Assembly: GCF_003475325.1 (NCBI RefSeq) | Contig: NZ_QRQC01000018.1 | Span: 1 to 50,865 of the forward strand | Source: Collinsella sp. AF33-16 | GTDB taxonomy: Bacteria > Actinomycetota > Coriobacteriia > Coriobacteriales > Coriobacteriaceae | DNA length: 50,865 nucleotides | Reading direction: 5' to 3' | Shown here: piece after piece, positions 9,102 to 18,699 of the stretch | How positions within the stretch are numbered: position 1 is the stretch's first letter | Layout: every line of letters begins with the position of its first letter | Translations under genes and position numbers: made by a program | The notes under the pieces: generated by a model | What the model was told of the DNA's origin: nothing | The model's database searches: none | What the model saw: only the letters and a program-made list of their open reading frames with translations

Positions 9102-10043
9102 TTAAGCCTTCAGGCTCAGGCCCATGGACTCAAGCTTGTCCTTCACTTCCTCGATCGACTTAACACCGAAGTTACGGATGTTGAGCAGATCGTTCTCCGA
9201 GAACTCAACGAGCTGACGGACCGAGTGAATGCTGGCGCGCTTAAGGCAGTTGTAGGAACGGACAGAAAGGTCCAGATCCTCGATCTGCTTGTCCAGCTCG
9301 GCGTTGTCGTTGGTGACCTCGGGAGCGAAGATCGAAGCCTCCTCCTCGACCTCGGGGGTCTCGGCAAGGTTCATAAAGGCAGCCATATGCTGGTTGATGA
9401 TATTGGCAGCCTGGACCACGGCGTCGCGCGGAGCGATGGAGCCGTTGGTCTCGATCTCGAGGACAAGGCGGTCGTAGTCGGTGTGCTGACCGACACGGCA
9501 AGCCTCAACGAGCTTGGCGCAACGGGACACCGGCGAGTACAGCGAGTCGACGTGGATCACACCGATGGGATCGTTGTCGCGCTTGTTAGCCTCGCCAGAG
9601 ACATAGCCGCGGCCATAGCCGATGCGCATGCTCATGGTGAGATGGCCGCCCTCGGTGAGCGTAGCGATGTGCTGCTCGGGGTTGACCAGCTCAAACTCGG
9701 ACGGAATAAAGAAGTCCGCACCGGTGACCTCGCAGGGGCCGTCAACCGAGATGGTGGCGGTCGCCTCGTCGGTCGTGCCGAGAGCCCTGAAGACAAGACC
9801 CTTGACATTCAGGACGATGTCGGTGACATCCTCGACCATGTTAGGGATGGTCATGAACTCGTGCTGTGCACCATCGATCTGAATAGCCTCGACGGCGGCA
9901 CCCTCGAGCGAGGACAGAAGTACGCGACGAAGGGAGTTACCCAGCGTATCGCCGTAGCCACGCTCGAGCGGCTCGACGGAGACACGAGCAGACGTCTCGT
10001 TGATCTCTTCGACCTGAACCTGAGGCCTAATGAATTCTGACAT
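9102..10043 (-). CDS. rpoA: RNA polymerase alpha subunit
   Basis: Dimerises to seed RNA polymerase assembly. The 313-aa product has the N-terminal assembly domain (EPLERGYGDTLGNSLRRVLLSS) and the C-terminal UP-element/activator-binding domain (RSYNCLKRASIHSVRQLVE, then IRNFGVKSIEEVKDKL). The ATG at 10043 follows GGAGGT at good spacing. It sits between rpsD and rplQ in the standard alpha operon order. Confidence 0.98.
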   Translation of the reverse strand: MSEFIRPQVQVEEINETSARVSVEPLERGYGDTLGNSLRRVLLSSLEGAAVEAIQIDGAQHEFMTIPNMVEDVTDIVLNVKGLVFRALGTTDEATATISVDGPCEVTGADFFIPSEFELVNPEQHIATLTEGGHLTMSMRIGYGRGYVSGEANKRDNDPIGVIHVDSLYSPVSRCAKLVEACRVGQHTDYDRLVLEIETNGSIAPRDAVVQAANIINQHMAAFMNLAETPEVEEEASIFAPEVTNDNAELDKQIEDLDLSVRSYNCLKRASIHSVRQLVEFSENDLLNIRNFGVKSIEEVKDKLESMGLSLKA

Positions 10044-10075
10044 GTATTACCTCCAGCCTCAGCAGCCCGGATGGA

Positions 10076-10672
10076 CTACTTAGAGTAGAGCTCGACGATG
10101 AGCTGCTCGTTGATATCACCGCTGATCTGCTCACGCGTCGGCAGAGCGAGCACGTTACCAGACAGCTTCTCGATATCGACCTCGAGCCAGCCAGGGACCT
10201 CAAAGCGCTCGGAGGAAATCAGAGCCTCCTTGATGGGGAGGAGGTCACGGAACTTCTCGCCGACAGCGACGACGTCGCCGGCCTTGACGCGGTAGGACGG
10301 GATGTCCACGCGCTTGCCGTTCACGGTGAAGTGACCGTGACGGACGGACTGACGAGCCTCTTTGCGGGTGCGGGCGAAGCCAAGACGGAAGACGACGTTG
10401 TCGAGGCGAGACTCAAGGATGATCATGAGGTTCTCACCGGTGACGCCGTTCATCTTGCGGGCCTTGTTGAAGTAGCCGTGGAACTGCTTCTCCAGAACGC
10501 CATAGATGAACTTGACCTTCTGCTTCTCGCGCAGCTGCATGCCGTACTCAGATTCCTTGCGACGGCGCTTGGGCTGACGGATAGATTCCTTCTTGCTGCT
10601 GTAACCGAGCTCAGCGGGATCGATCCCGAGCTGACGGCAGCGCTTAAGAACAGGAGTCCTGTCGATTGCCAT
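10076..10672 (-). CDS. rpsD: 30S ribosomal protein S4
   Basis: Primary 16S rRNA-binding protein that nucleates 30S assembly; in some bacteria it also represses its operon. The 198-aa product carries the S4 RNA-binding domain (LDNVVFRLGFARTRKEARQSVRHGHFTVNG). Its N-terminus, MAIDRTPVLKRCRQLGI, has a single Cys instead of the four-Cys zinc knuckle, so this is the zinc-free form. It lies 19 nt after rpsK and 32 nt before rpoA. Confidence 0.97.
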   Translation of the reverse strand: MAIDRTPVLKRCRQLGIDPAELGYSSKKESIRQPKRRRKESEYGMQLREKQKVKFIYGVLEKQFHGYFNKARKMNGVTGENLMIILESRLDNVVFRLGFARTRKEARQSVRHGHFTVNGKRVDIPSYRVKAGDVVAVGEKFRDLLPIKEALISSERFEVPGWLEVDIEKLSGNVLALPTREQISGDINEQLIVELYSK

Positions 10673-10691
10673 ATTGATACGATCCTTTCAG

Positions 10692-11096
10692 TTACACGCG
10701 GCGACGCTTCTTGGGGCGGCAGCCGTTGTGCGGGATGGGGGTCTTGTCCTGGATGCTCGAGACCTCGAGGCCAGCAGCCTGGAGGGAGCGGATGGCGGTC
10801 TCACGACCGGAGCCGGGGCCCTTGACGAAGACGGAAACCTTCTTCATACCGTGCTCCATGGCCTGCTTGGCAGCAGCCTCGGCAGCCATCTGGGCAGCGA
10901 ACGGCGTGGACTTACGGGAGCCCTTGAAGCCCACCTGGCCAGCCGACTTCCAGGAAATGACGTTGCCCTGGGGATCGGTGATCGAAACGATCGTGTTGTT
11001 GAACGTAGAACGAATGTGAGCCTGGCCCACGGAAATGTTCTTACGGTCCGCGCGCTTCAGACGGGCAGCGCGAACGTTCTTCTTAGCAGTAGCCAT
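10692..11096 (-). CDS. rpsK: 30S ribosomal protein S11
   Basis: Platform protein of the small subunit. The 134-aa product contains the family core ([20 protein letters not shown], then [20 protein letters not shown]) and the C-terminal [14 protein letters not shown]. It lies 14 nt after rpsM in the alpha operon. Confidence 0.98.
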   Translation of the reverse strand: MATAKKNVRAARLKRADRKNISVGQAHIRSTFNNTIVSITDPQGNVISWKSAGQVGFKGSRKSTPFAAQMAAEAAAKQAMEHGMKKVSVFVKGPGSGRETAIRSLQAAGLEVSSIQDKTPIPHNGCRPKKRRRV

Positions 11097-11110
11097 CTAT
11101 CTAGCGCTCC

Positions 11111-11485
11111 TTATTTCTTCTTCTTAGCACCGATCTGACGCTTCGGGCCCTTGCGGGTACGAGCGTTAGTGTGGGTGCGCTGGCCGCGGACCGGGAGGCC
11201 CTTGCGGTGACGAAGGCCGCGGTTGCAGCCGATGTCCATAAGGCGCTTGACGTTCTGGTTGCGCTCACGGCGGAGGTCACCCTCAACCATGATCTGGTTC
11301 TTATCGATATAATCGCGGATGGCGTTAACCTCATCCTCGGTGAGGTCCTTAACGCGCGTATCCACGTTAACGTTGCACTCGACGCAGATCTTCGTCGCAG
11401 TGGTGCGGCCGATGCCGTAAATGTAGGTCAGACCGATCTCAACGCGCTTCTCACGCGGGAGGTCGACACCATTAATACGGGCCAA
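11111..11485 (-). CDS. rpsM: 30S ribosomal protein S13
   Basis: Head protein of the small subunit that contacts tRNA and L5. The 124-aa product begins [20 protein letters not shown] and ends in the Lys-rich [13 protein letters not shown] tail. The start codon is TTG at 11485, supported by GAGGAG 7 nt upstream and by the conserved N-terminus. The rpmJ stop is 14 nt upstream. Confidence 0.97.
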   Translation of the reverse strand: MARINGVDLPREKRVEIGLTYIYGIGRTTATKICVECNVNVDTRVKDLTEDEVNAIRDYIDKNQIMVEGDLRRERNQNVKRLMDIGCNRGLRHRKGLPVRGQRTHTNARTRKGPKRQIGAKKKK

Positions 11486-11499
11486 CGTAGTCTCCTCTC

Positions 11500-11613
11500 T
11501 TAACCCTGACGCTGCTTATGACGGGGGTTCTCGCAAATGACGAGGACCTTGCCATGGCGCCTAATGATTTTGCACTTATCGCACATCTTCTTGACCGAAG
11601 GACGTACCTTCAT
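11500..11613 (-). CDS. rpmJ: 50S ribosomal protein L36
   Basis: A 37-aa zinc-ribbon protein ([19 protein letters not shown], then a [13 protein letters not shown] end). The CxxC...C...H pattern (C11, C14, C27, H32) marks the zinc-binding C+ form. AAAGGAAG precedes the ATG at 11613. It lies between infA and rpsM, its usual place. Confidence 0.96.
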   Translation of the reverse strand: MKVRPSVKKMCDKCKIIRRHGKVLVICENPRHKQRQG

Positions 11614-11763
11614 CGTTCTTCCTTTCGGTAGCGCTCAAACTACTTCCCTACTATCTACTCGCCCAGCCGCAGGCGTTTAAAACTATGGCTGGTCTTCACA
11701 CACAATCCGACCGTAGGTTGAGCTAAGCCTGCAGCCGGAAATGGAGTGCGTGTATGCGTGCCG

Positions 11764-11988
11764 CTATTTGTAGCGATAGGTGATGCGGCCGCGGGTCAGG
11801 TCGTACGGGGAAAGCTCCACGACAACCCTGTCACCGGGGAGAATACGGATGTAATTCATTCGGATCTTGCCAGAAATGTTGCACAGAACCGAATGACCGT
11901 TCTCGAGCTCGACCTTAAACATGGCGTTGGGCAGCGGTTCCTTTACCGTACCCTCGAGCTCAATTGCGTCTTCCTTCTTCACAAGCAA
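11764..11988 (-). CDS. infA: Translation initiation factor IF-1
   Basis: A single S1/OB-fold protein that binds the 30S A site. The product is clear from [21 protein letters not shown] and [21 protein letters not shown]. The start is ambiguous. TTG at 11988 (74 aa) has GAGA about 7 nt upstream, while GTG at 11982 (72 aa) matches relatives equally well but is badly placed for that site. A 150-nt gap precedes rpmJ, and a long hairpin element separates it from map, so infA may begin its own transcript. Confidence 0.95.
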   Translation of the reverse strand: MLVKKEDAIELEGTVKEPLPNAMFKVELENGHSVLCNISGKIRMNYIRILPGDRVVVELSPYDLTRGRITYRYK

Positions 11989-12043
11989 TCATCTTTCTCT
12001 AGAAAACGACAGCGATTGAGTATTCTACAATACGCATGCACGT

Positions 12044-12072
12044 ATCGTAGTATCTTCGTAATGGCTCCACAA
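12044..12072 (-). promoter_or_regulatory. Candidate promoter for infA
   Basis: On the minus strand TTGTGG and TACGAT are separated by 17 bp, about 55 nt upstream of the infA start and downstream of the map-infA hairpin. Moderate match to the consensus only. Confidence 0.3.
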
Positions 12073-12086
12073 CTAAGCGGAACTTG

Positions 12087-12105
12087 TTACATTTGAGAAA
12101 TGTAA
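12087..12105. repeat. Short perfect palindrome upstream of infA
   Basis: TTACATTT-GAG-AAATGTAA is a perfect 8+3+8 palindrome just upstream of the candidate infA promoter and 12 bp from the 88-bp hairpin element. It could be an operator or a weak terminator stem; nothing shows which. Confidence 0.4.
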
Positions 12106-12117
12106 AACAAAGCCGTT

Positions 12118-12205
12118 CCCTGATGCCCAAGATCGCCTTGAAATGAGAAGGCATAGACCTTGGGGTCATGCCTTCGAAATTGAAAGGCGAGGTTGGGCAT
12201 CAGGG
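12118..12205. repeat. 88-bp long hairpin element between map and infA
   Basis: The outer arms CCCTGATGCCCAA and TTGGGCATCAGGG are perfectly complementary. Pairing continues inward with a few mismatches (GCCTTGAAATGAGAAGGCAT against ATGCCTTCGAAATTGAAAGG) to a tiny loop. It lies 11 nt beyond the map stop. A related partial element occupies the first 50 bases of the window, also behind a minus-strand stop codon. Confidence 0.75.
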
Positions 12206-12216
12206 GGCGGCGACTT

Positions 12217-13005
12217 TTACATTTCACCGCCTTGCAAGGAACACCAAGCACCCTGGGCATCCGTGGTGAGAATCACCGGACCGTCATTGGTAATGGCGAC
12301 GGTGTTCTCGTAGTGTGCGGCGGGCAGGTGGTCGTTGGTCGTAACAATCCAACCGTCGGAGCCCGTGCTCACATGGTTGGAACCCATCGTAACCATCGGC
12401 TCGATGGCAATGACCATGCCGGCCTGGAGGCGAACGCCCCTCCCCTTCTTTCCATAGTTAGGAACGTTGGGGTCCTCGTGCATCACGCGGCCAATGCCAT
12501 GGCCCACATAGTCACGAAGCACGCCGTAACCGTGAGACTCGGCGAGGGACTGAACGGCGTAACCAACATCCCCGATATGGTTACCGGGAACAGCCTGCTC
12601 GATGGCAGCCTTAAGGCAATCGCGCGTGACCTCGCACAGGGCCTTGGCCTCGGGCGTGGGTGTGCCGACAAAAAACGTCCAAGCGTTATCGCCAACCCAA
12701 CCGTCGACAACGGCTCCCGTATCGATGGAGATGATATCGCCATCGCGCAGGATCATGTCGGGGTTGGGAATACCGTGGACCACGGCATCGTTAATCGATG
12801 CGCAAATGGTACCGGGGAACCCGCCGTAACCCTTAAAGGCCGGGGTGCCGCCATGCATACGGATAATCTGCTCCGCGAGCTGATCGAGCTCAAAGGTCGA
12901 AACACCAGGGCGCACCATGGCTCCAACGTGGCGGAGCGCCATCTTAGATAGCGCTCCTGCCTTCTTCATCTGCTCGATTTGCGTTGCAGACTTAATCTTG
13001 ATCAT
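12217..13005 (-). CDS. map: Type I methionine aminopeptidase
   Basis: Removes the initiator Met from nascent proteins. The 262-aa product has the five metal ligands in order: Asp in SIDTGAVVDG, Asp in VGDNAW, His in YVGHGIGRVMHEDP, Glu in IEPMV and Glu in HYENTVAIT. Its ATG overlaps the adk stop (ATGA), so translation is probably coupled. A long hairpin element follows the stop. Confidence 0.97.
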   Translation of the reverse strand: MIKIKSATQIEQMKKAGALSKMALRHVGAMVRPGVSTFELDQLAEQIIRMHGGTPAFKGYGGFPGTICASINDAVVHGIPNPDMILRDGDIISIDTGAVVDGWVGDNAWTFFVGTPTPEAKALCEVTRDCLKAAIEQAVPGNHIGDVGYAVQSLAESHGYGVLRDYVGHGIGRVMHEDPNVPNYGKKGRGVRLQAGMVIAIEPMVTMGSNHVSTGSDGWIVTTNDHLPAAHYENTVAITNDGPVILTTDAQGAWCSLQGGEM

Positions 13006-13628
13006 AGACCAAGAGCCTCTTTGACATCCCCGTACACGGTCTCGCGAGCCTGGTCACCGTTGACCGACTTGAGCAGACCCTGGCCACGATAGTAGTCGAC
13101 GAGCGGGCTCGTGGACTTCTCGTAGACGTCGAGACGGTTCTTGATGGTCTCGGGCTTGTCGTCGTCGCGCTGATACATCTCGCCGGCGCACTTGGGGCAG
13201 GTAGCATCGGCAGCGGTGCCGGTGTAACCGCAGGCGCGGCAGGTGCGACGCGAAGACAGACGATCGATGATGACCTCGGGGGCCACGTCGACCAGAAGGG
13301 CGCAGTCGATCTCGCGACCCATGGCGGAGAGCTCGGAATCGAGCGTCACAGCCTGGGCGGTGTTGCGCGGGAAGCCGTCGAGGATGAAGCCCTGCTGGGC
13401 GTCATCGGCAGCAAGGCGCTCCTTGACAAGGTCGATCACGAGCTGGTCGGGAACGAGCTCGCCAGCGTCCATGTACTTCTTAGCCTGAATACCAAGCTCG
13501 GTGCCACCCTTGACGGCAGCACGCAGCAGGTCGCCCGTGGAAATGTGAGCGACGCCAAACTCGGCGACGAGCTCCTGTGCGACGGTGCCCTTACCGGCAC
13601 CCGGAGCTCCGAGCAATACGAGGTTCAT
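13002..13628 (-). CDS. adk: Adenylate kinase
   Basis: Interconverts ATP, AMP and ADP. The 208-aa product begins MNLVLLGAPGAGKGT with the P-loop at residues 7-14. It has the AMP-binding FILDGFPRNTAQA block and a zinc-type LID with four cysteines (C130, C133, C144, C147). The ATG at 13628 follows GAGGAGG at 8 nt; an in-frame TTG two codons upstream is too close to that site. It lies between secY and map, overlapping map by 4 nt. Confidence 0.97.
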   Translation of the reverse strand: MNLVLLGAPGAGKGTVAQELVAEFGVAHISTGDLLRAAVKGGTELGIQAKKYMDAGELVPDQLVIDLVKERLAADDAQQGFILDGFPRNTAQAVTLDSELSAMGREIDCALLVDVAPEVIIDRLSSRRTCRACGYTGTAADATCPKCAGEMYQRDDDKPETIKNRLDVYEKSTSPLVDYYRGQGLLKSVNGDQARETVYGDVKEALGL

Positions 13629-13646
13629 GAGCAATCCTCCTCTAGC

Positions 13647-14933
13647 CTATTTAAAGAATCCATCGTAATCATACATCTTGATCTGGCCTTCGAGCTTATC
13701 GACCGTGTCGAGCACGACGCCGACCATGATGAGGATGGACGTGCCGCCAAATGCCTGGATCAGATGGTTACCCGTGAAGGAGAAGATGATCGAAGGCACG
13801 ATGGCGATGAGCGCCAAAAAGACAGCGCTGGGAAGCGTGATCTTGTTGAGCGCGTTCTTGATGTAGGCCGCGGTAGCCCTACCCGGACGGACGCCCGGAA
13901 TAAAGCCGCCCTGCTTCTTAAGGTTGTCGGCCGTGTCATCGGGGTTGAACACCATGGAGGTGTAGAAGTACGCGAAGAACACGATGAGGACAACATTAAG
14001 CACCCAGTTGAGCCAACCGGTCGAAAGCGCAGAGGCAACTGCCTGAATCCAGCCGATGCCGGGGAAGAACACGGCAATCTGAGCCGGGAAGTACAGCAGC
14101 GCCGAAGCGAAGATGATCGGCACGACACCCGCGGTATTGACCTTGATGGGCAGGTAGGTGGTCTGGCCACCCATCATGCGACGGCCCACGACGCGCTTAG
14201 CGTAGGAGACCGGGATGCGGCGCTGGCCGCGCTCAAGAAAAACAATCAGCGGGATAACCAGCAGGATGATGGCGCAGATGATCACCATGGTGATGATGCC
14301 ACCGGCATTACCCTCGGTGCTGGAGAAGATCGCCTGCGGCAGGCCGGCCATGATGTTCGCAAAGATGATCAGGGACATGCCATTGCCGATACCGCGCTGG
14401 GTGATGAGCTCACCAATCCACATGATCAGCATAGCGCCCGCAGTGAGCGTGCCGACGATCATGAGGTCGAAGATGATCTCGGGAGCGCCGGCGCCATTAA
14501 AGCTGATGCCGAAGCTCTTAAAGAGGAAGAGGTAACCCACGGAGTTGAGGATTGCCAGAGCCAGGGTGAGGTAACGCGAATACTGCGTAATCTTGGTCTG
14601 ACCGACCTCGCCCTCGCGGGCAAGCTCATGCAGGGAAGGCACAACGGCCTGGAGCATCTGGAGGATGATTGAGCTGGTGATGTAAGGCATGATGCCCAGC
14701 GAAAACACCGACACATAGCTCAACGCGCCGCCAGAGAAAAGATTCAGGAGGGCCATAGCACCTGCGGCGACCGAATTGTTATCGGTCGAGAAAAGGCCCA
14801 GCATCCCCTGGAAGGGAATGCCGGGCACAGGAACGTGCGCACCAATGCGGTACACGACGAGCATAGCTATGGTAAAAAGAATCTTTTCGCGCAATTCTTT
14901 GATGCGGAAAGCATTCTTAAGACCATTTAGCAC
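13647..14933 (-). CDS. secY: Preprotein translocase subunit SecY
   Basis: Channel-forming subunit of the Sec translocon. The 428-aa product has the N-terminal [28 protein letters not shown] block, about ten hydrophobic membrane segments and the plug/signature region ([20 protein letters not shown]). The start is a GTG at 14933 that overlaps the last codons of rplO, consistent with translational coupling. It is followed by adk 18 nt downstream. Confidence 0.97.
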   Translation of the reverse strand: MLNGLKNAFRIKELREKILFTIAMLVVYRIGAHVPVPGIPFQGMLGLFSTDNNSVAAGAMALLNLFSGGALSYVSVFSLGIMPYITSSIILQMLQAVVPSLHELAREGEVGQTKITQYSRYLTLALAILNSVGYLFLFKSFGISFNGAGAPEIIFDLMIVGTLTAGAMLIMWIGELITQRGIGNGMSLIIFANIMAGLPQAIFSSTEGNAGGIITMVIICAIILLVIPLIVFLERGQRRIPVSYAKRVVGRRMMGGQTTYLPIKVNTAGVVPIIFASALLYFPAQIAVFFPGIGWIQAVASALSTGWLNWVLNVVLIVFFAYFYTSMVFNPDDTADNLKKQGGFIPGVRPGRATAAYIKNALNKITLPSAVFLALIAIVPSIIFSFTGNHLIQAFGGTSILIMVGVVLDTVDKLEGQIKMYDYDGFFK

Positions 14934-15376
14934 GGCAGCTCGACCTTTCCGCCGGCGGCCTCGATCTTGGCCTGCGCAGAAGCGCTTACCTTGTCGACCT
15001 TGACCGTGAACTTCTTGGTGAGCTCACCATTGCCGAGCACCTTGACGGGCTCGAACTCGCTCTTGGTGATGCGAGCGGCCTTAAGAGCGGCACCGTCGAT
15101 CACAGCGCCATCCTCGAACTTACGCTCGAGACGCTCAACGTTAACAGCGGTGTACTCGATACGACGGGGGTTGCGGAAGCCCGGAAGCTTGGGCAGGCGC
15201 ATAGCCAGCGGAGTCTGGCCACCCTCGAAGCCGGCACCCTTGGTGCCGCCAGAGCGGGAACCCTGGCCCTTCTGGCCGCGGCCAGAAGTGGTGCCGTGAC
15301 CCGAAGAATTGCCACGGCCGACGCGCTTGCGGTTCTTGGTGGAACCGGGCGCGGGAGTAAGATCGTGAAGCTGCAT
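14927..15376 (-). CDS. rplO: 50S ribosomal protein L15
   Basis: The 149-aa product starts [20 protein letters not shown], has the Gly-rich extension ([17 protein letters not shown]) and the conserved [10 protein letters not shown]. The gene overlaps the secY start by 7 nt and lies 3 nt after rpmD. Confidence 0.97.
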   Translation of the reverse strand: MQLHDLTPAPGSTKNRKRVGRGNSSGHGTTSGRGQKGQGSRSGGTKGAGFEGGQTPLAMRLPKLPGFRNPRRIEYTAVNVERLERKFEDGAVIDGAALKAARITKSEFEPVKVLGNGELTKKFTVKVDKVSASAQAKIEAAGGKVELPC

Positions 15377-15379
15377 TTG

Positions 15380-15562
15380 CTACTCCTCTACAATCTCGAC
15401 AAGGTGCTTGACCTTGAAGATCATGCCGCGGACGGACTCGTTGTCAGCAATCTCGCGAACCTCGCGGATCCTGTGGAGACCGAGGGCACGGACAGTACGG
15501 ACCTGGTCCTGCTTGCAACCGTTGGTGCTGCGGACCTGCTTGATCTTGATGGTGTCAGCCAT
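15380..15562 (-). CDS. rpmD: 50S ribosomal protein L30
   Basis: A 60-aa bacterial-type L30 (IKIKQVRSTNGCKQDQVRTV, then a LHRIREVREIADNESVRGM block). It is packed between rpsE (2 nt gap) and rplO (3 nt gap). Confidence 0.97.
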   Translation of the reverse strand: MADTIKIKQVRSTNGCKQDQVRTVRALGLHRIREVREIADNESVRGMIFKVKHLVEIVEE

Positions 15563-15564
15563 GC

Positions 15565-16089
15565 TTAGTTCTCCTTACCGACGAACATCTCGGAGACCGT
15601 CAGGCCACGGCGAGCCGCGACGTCCTCAGGGCTGGAGAGCTCCTTGAGGCCCTCGACGGCAGCCTTGATGATGTTGAGGCCGTTGTCGGTACCGAGGGAC
15701 TTGGACAGGACGTTCTTGATGCCAGCAAGCTCGAAGAGGGGACGCACAGCGCCGCCGGCGATAACGCCGGTACCCTCGACAGCGGGCTTGATGATGATGC
15801 GGCCGGCACCAAAGTGGCCGAGAACCTCGTGCGGGATGGTGCCCTGCTCGGTCACCGGCACGTGGAACATGTTCTTCTTGGCATCGAGAGACGCCTTGGA
15901 GATGGCCAGGGGCACCTCAGCGGACTTGCCCATGCCAACGCCGACGTTGCCCTTGCCGTCGCCAACGACGACGAGAGCGACGAGGCTCATGCGACGACCA
16001 CCCTTGACGGTCTTCGACACGCGGTTGATGTAAACGACGCGCTCCTCGAACTCGGAGGCCTCGCGCTGCTGCTTCTGATTACGAGCCAT
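15565..16089 (-). CDS. rpsE: 30S ribosomal protein S5
   Basis: Decoding-fidelity protein of the small subunit. The 174-aa product has the double-stranded RNA-binding-like N-domain ([37 protein letters not shown]) and the C-domain ([19 protein letters not shown]). It lies 14 nt after rplR. Confidence 0.98.
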   Translation of the reverse strand: MARNQKQQREASEFEERVVYINRVSKTVKGGRRMSLVALVVVGDGKGNVGVGMGKSAEVPLAISKASLDAKKNMFHVPVTEQGTIPHEVLGHFGAGRIIIKPAVEGTGVIAGGAVRPLFELAGIKNVLSKSLGTDNGLNIIKAAVEGLKELSSPEDVAARRGLTVSEMFVGKEN

Positions 16090-16103
16090 GTGCTACATAC
16101 CTC

Positions 16104-16472
16104 CTAGAACTCGAGACCGGCGGCACGAGCACCGTCGGCGAGGGCCTTGACGCGGCCATGGTAGATACGGCCACCGCGATCGAAGGCGACCTTGGTGATG
16201 CCGGCCTCGATGGCGCGCTTGCCAACGAGCTGACCGACCTTCTCCGCAGCCTCCTTGTTCGAGGTGTGGGTGCCCTTGAACTCGGCCTCGAGGGTCGAGG
16301 CAGAGACGAGCGTCAGGCTAGAGCCCTTGCTGTCGTCGATGATCTGGGCATAGATGTTGGCGTTAGTACGGGTCACGCGAAGACGCGGACGCTCGGAGGT
16401 ACCCGAGACCTTGCCGCGAACACGACGCTGACGACGCTTGAGGCCTTCCAGCTTCGCCTTATGCTTGTTCAT
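16104..16472 (-). CDS. rplR: 50S ribosomal protein L18
   Basis: Binds 5S rRNA with L5. The 122-aa product shows [19 protein letters not shown] and the ending [20 protein letters not shown] hairpin lies in the 75-nt gap between rplF and this gene. Confidence 0.97.
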   Translation of the reverse strand: MNKHKAKLEGLKRRQRRVRGKVSGTSERPRLRVTRTNANIYAQIIDDSKGSSLTLVSASTLEAEFKGTHTSNKEAAEKVGQLVGKRAIEAGITKVAFDRGGRIYHGRVKALADGARAAGLEF

Positions 16473-16500
16473 ACGTAAACTCCTAAAAAGGTTGATCTTG

Positions 16501-16522
16501 CCAGCACCTGACGGGGTGCTGG
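16501..16522 (-). repeat. Intra-operon hairpin between rplF and rplR
   Basis: CCAGCACC and GGTGCTGG form an 8-bp stem with a 6-nt loop in the rplF-rplR gap. A T-run follows only after 14 nt on the minus strand, so it is more likely an RNA processing or stability element than a terminator. Confidence 0.5.
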
Positions 16523-16547
16523 TCTTATGCGAGTGAGTCGGTTACGA

Positions 16548-17084
16548 CTACTTGGCGGCCTTACCCAGCTTGCGGCGGATGTGCTCGCCAACGTAGTGGA
16601 TACCCTTGCCCTTGTAAGGCTCGGGAGGACGATGGCCGCGGATCTCAGCGGCGATCTGACCGACCTGCTGCTTGTTGATACCCTTGACGTTCACGTGGGT
16701 GTTGTCGGGAACCTCGAAGGTGATGCCCTCGGGAGCCTCGACGATCACGGGGTGCGAGAAGCCCAGGGAGAACTCGAGGTTCTTGCCCTTCTGCTGCACG
16801 CGGTAACCGACGCCGGCGAGCTCGAGCTTCTTCTCGAAGCCCTCGGAAACGCCGACAACCATGTTGTGGATGAGGGCGCGGGTGAGGCCGTGGCGGGCAC
16901 GGGTCTCACGCTCGTCGTCGGGACGGGAAACGGTGAGGACGTTGTCCTCGACGTTGATAGCGAGCTTCTCAAAGACATCGAGCTCGAGCTGGCCCTTGGG
17001 GCCCTTGACGACAACGTTGTTGCCGTTGACTGCCACTTCGACTCCGGCGGGAATCTGGACAGGCTTATTACCGATACGAGACAC
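16548..17084 (-). CDS. rplF: 50S ribosomal protein L6
   Basis: A 178-aa two-domain protein near the factor-binding site. [17 protein letters not shown] begins at a GTG with AAAGGAG upstream, and the signature [16 protein letters not shown] block appears as [18 protein letters not shown]. It follows rpsH by 33 nt. Confidence 0.97.
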   Translation of the reverse strand: MSRIGNKPVQIPAGVEVAVNGNNVVVKGPKGQLELDVFEKLAINVEDNVLTVSRPDDERETRARHGLTRALIHNMVVGVSEGFEKKLELAGVGYRVQQKGKNLEFSLGFSHPVIVEAPEGITFEVPDNTHVNVKGINKQQVGQIAAEIRGHRPPEPYKGKGIHYVGEHIRRKLGKAAK

Positions 17085-17117
17085 GGTGATCTCCTTTCCT
17101 TCTACCTACCGAGCGAA

Positions 17118-17516
17118 TTACCAGACGTAAGCGATGATCTCGCCGCCGACGTTGTGCTTGCGAGCATCGCGGTCGGTCATGACGCCATGGCTGGTGGAAA
17201 TAATGGCGGTACCAAGGCCGCCGCGGACGCGGGGCATGTCGGCAACGCCGGTGTACTTACGCAGGCCCGGCTTGGAAATGCGGCGGATGCCGTTGATGAC
17301 CTTAGCCTTCTTGGGACCATACTTAAGCGTGATGTGCAGAGTCTTCTGGGGAACGGTGTCCTCGACATCGTAGCCCTCGATGTAGCCCTCCTCGTGCAGA
17401 ACACGAGCGATCTCGACGAGCTTCTTGCTGCTCGGCATGGAGACCGTGGCCTTGTTCACAGAGTTAGCGTTACGGATGCGCGTAAGCATATCTGCGATCG
17501 GGTCTGTAAGGTTCAT
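17118..17516 (-). CDS. rpsH: 30S ribosomal protein S8
   Basis: Central 16S rRNA-binding protein; in E. coli it represses the spc operon. The 132-aa product runs from [18 protein letters not shown] to the signature [20 protein letters not shown]. It is separated from rpsN by 119 nt, longer than other gaps in the operon. Confidence 0.97.
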   Translation of the reverse strand: MNLTDPIADMLTRIRNANSVNKATVSMPSSKKLVEIARVLHEEGYIEGYDVEDTVPQKTLHITLKYGPKKAKVINGIRRISKPGLRKYTGVADMPRVRGGLGTAIISTSHGVMTDRDARKHNVGGEIIAYVW

Positions 17517-17635
17517 ACAGATTCTCCTTCGTTCTTGATGAACACGTGCTCTTGGTTCTTCGCCGCCCTTAACGGCAAAGCCTTTTTAGCGCGTTTTCCC
17601 TGTTCCAAACTGATGCTTGAAACGCTGGTAGTGAC

Positions 17636-17821
17636 TTACCAGCTGGCCTTCTTAACGCCGGGAAGCTCGCCCTTGAGTGCAAGCTCGCGGAAGCAGACAC
17701 GGCACAGGCCGAACTTGCGGTACACAGAGTGCGGACGGCCGCAGCGCTGGCAGCGCGTGTACTCACGAGTAGAGAACTTCTGCTTGCGATTGCACTTGAC
17801 GATCATCGATGTCTTAGCCAC
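17636..17821 (-). CDS. rpsN: 30S ribosomal protein S14, type Z
   Basis: A 61-aa zinc-type S14 with the CxxC...CxxC ribbon ([21 protein letters not shown]). It starts at a GTG at 17821 with GAGGAGG 6 nt upstream. It sits between rplE and rpsH, as in the spc operon. Confidence 0.97.
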   Translation of the reverse strand: MAKTSMIVKCNRKQKFSTREYTRCQRCGRPHSVYRKFGLCRVCFRELALKGELPGVKKASW

Positions 17822-17855
17822 TTATATCCTCCTCACATAGAGTATTGTTCGCCCC

Positions 17856-17885
17856 AAGCGCCGCCCCCTTGTGGGAACGGCGCTT
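17856..17885 (-). repeat. Intra-operon hairpin between rplE and rpsN
   Basis: AAGCGCCG and CGGCGCTT form an 8-bp stem around a 14-nt loop in the 79-nt gap between rplE and rpsN. No T-run follows. Confidence 0.45.
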
Positions 17886-17900
17886 ATAGGGCAGGTGAAC

Positions 17901-18458
17901 CTATTTCTTGAACGGGAAACCGAAGGCGTCCAGAAGGGCCTTGGCCTCCTCATCGGTGTTGGCGGTGGTCACGAAAGTGATGTCCATGCCACGCTGGTGA
18001 TCGACGGAGTCGAAGTCGATCTCGGGGAAGATGAGCTGCTCGGTAACGCCCATGGAGAAGTTACCACGGCCGTCGAAGCTCTTGGCGGAGATGCCGCGGA
18101 AGTCGCGGATACGGGGGATCGCGACGGAGGTCAGACGATCGAAGAACTCCCACATACGGTCGCCACGCAGGGTAACCTTGCAGCCGATCGGCATACCAGC
18201 GCGCAGGCGAAAGGTAGCGATGGACTTGCGGGCACGGGTGATCATCGGCTGCTGGCCGGTGATGGCGCGCAGGTCGCGCACGGCACCGTCGATGGCCTTG
18301 GAATCGGTAGCGGCCTCGCCGACACCCATGTTCACGACGATCTTCTCAAACTTGGGGATCATCATGACGTTCTCGTACTGGAACTTGTCCTGAAGCTGCT
18401 GCTTGACCTCGTTGTTGTACTTGGTCTTCAGACGCGGCACATACTTCTCTTCTGCCAT
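17901..18458 (-). CDS. rplE: 50S ribosomal protein L5
   Basis: 5S rRNA-binding protein of the central protuberance. The 185-aa product contains [19 protein letters not shown], the [17 protein letters not shown] block and [23 protein letters not shown] precedes the ATG. It is the first ribosomal gene here: the 321 nt upstream contain no rplX or rplN, and the next gene is xdhC-like. The spc operon is therefore broken at the rplX/rplE border, and rplE needs its own promoter. Confidence 0.97.
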   Translation of the reverse strand: MAEEKYVPRLKTKYNNEVKQQLQDKFQYENVMMIPKFEKIVVNMGVGEAATDSKAIDGAVRDLRAITGQQPMITRARKSIATFRLRAGMPIGCKVTLRGDRMWEFFDRLTSVAIPRIRDFRGISAKSFDGRGNFSMGVTEQLIFPEIDFDSVDHQRGMDITFVTTANTDEEAKALLDAFGFPFKK

Positions 18459-18595
18459 TGTTCACTCCTTCTTGGGGTTTTAAGCACGGGGCGTGGCCAC
18501 GATGGGTTGTCCTCGTGCCTCCTGGCTGCATCCGCGCCGCTCATGGCATTTCGCGGTTTGGACTCGACGCAGCAGGAGCCGACAAAACAATCGGT

Positions 18596-18624
18596 ACTAT
18601 ACGCGCATCGGGAGCGTATTTCCA
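18596..18624 (-). promoter_or_regulatory. Candidate promoter of the rplE-led operon
   Basis: On the minus strand TGGAAA and TATAGT are separated by exactly 17 bp, about 140 nt upstream of rplE. A promoter is needed here because no ribosomal gene lies upstream. Sequence match only. Confidence 0.4.
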
Positions 18625-18670
18625 GAAAAACCTCGTCTGCCTGCACAACTCCACAACTCCCCCGCACATA

Positions 18671-18689
18671 TTGATCCCTAGGGGATCAA
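18671..18689. repeat. Perfect 8+3+8 palindrome
   Basis: TTGATCCC-TAG-GGGATCAA, 11 bp from the next, longer palindrome. It may be an operator or a remnant; neither side has a T-run. Confidence 0.45.
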
Positions 18690-18699
18690 AATGGCAGTT

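Noticed and set aside
18428..18667. Minus-strand frame upstream of rplE as a possible rplX (L24)
   Set aside because: The translation has no KOW motif or other L24 feature and is Cys/Arg-rich noise.
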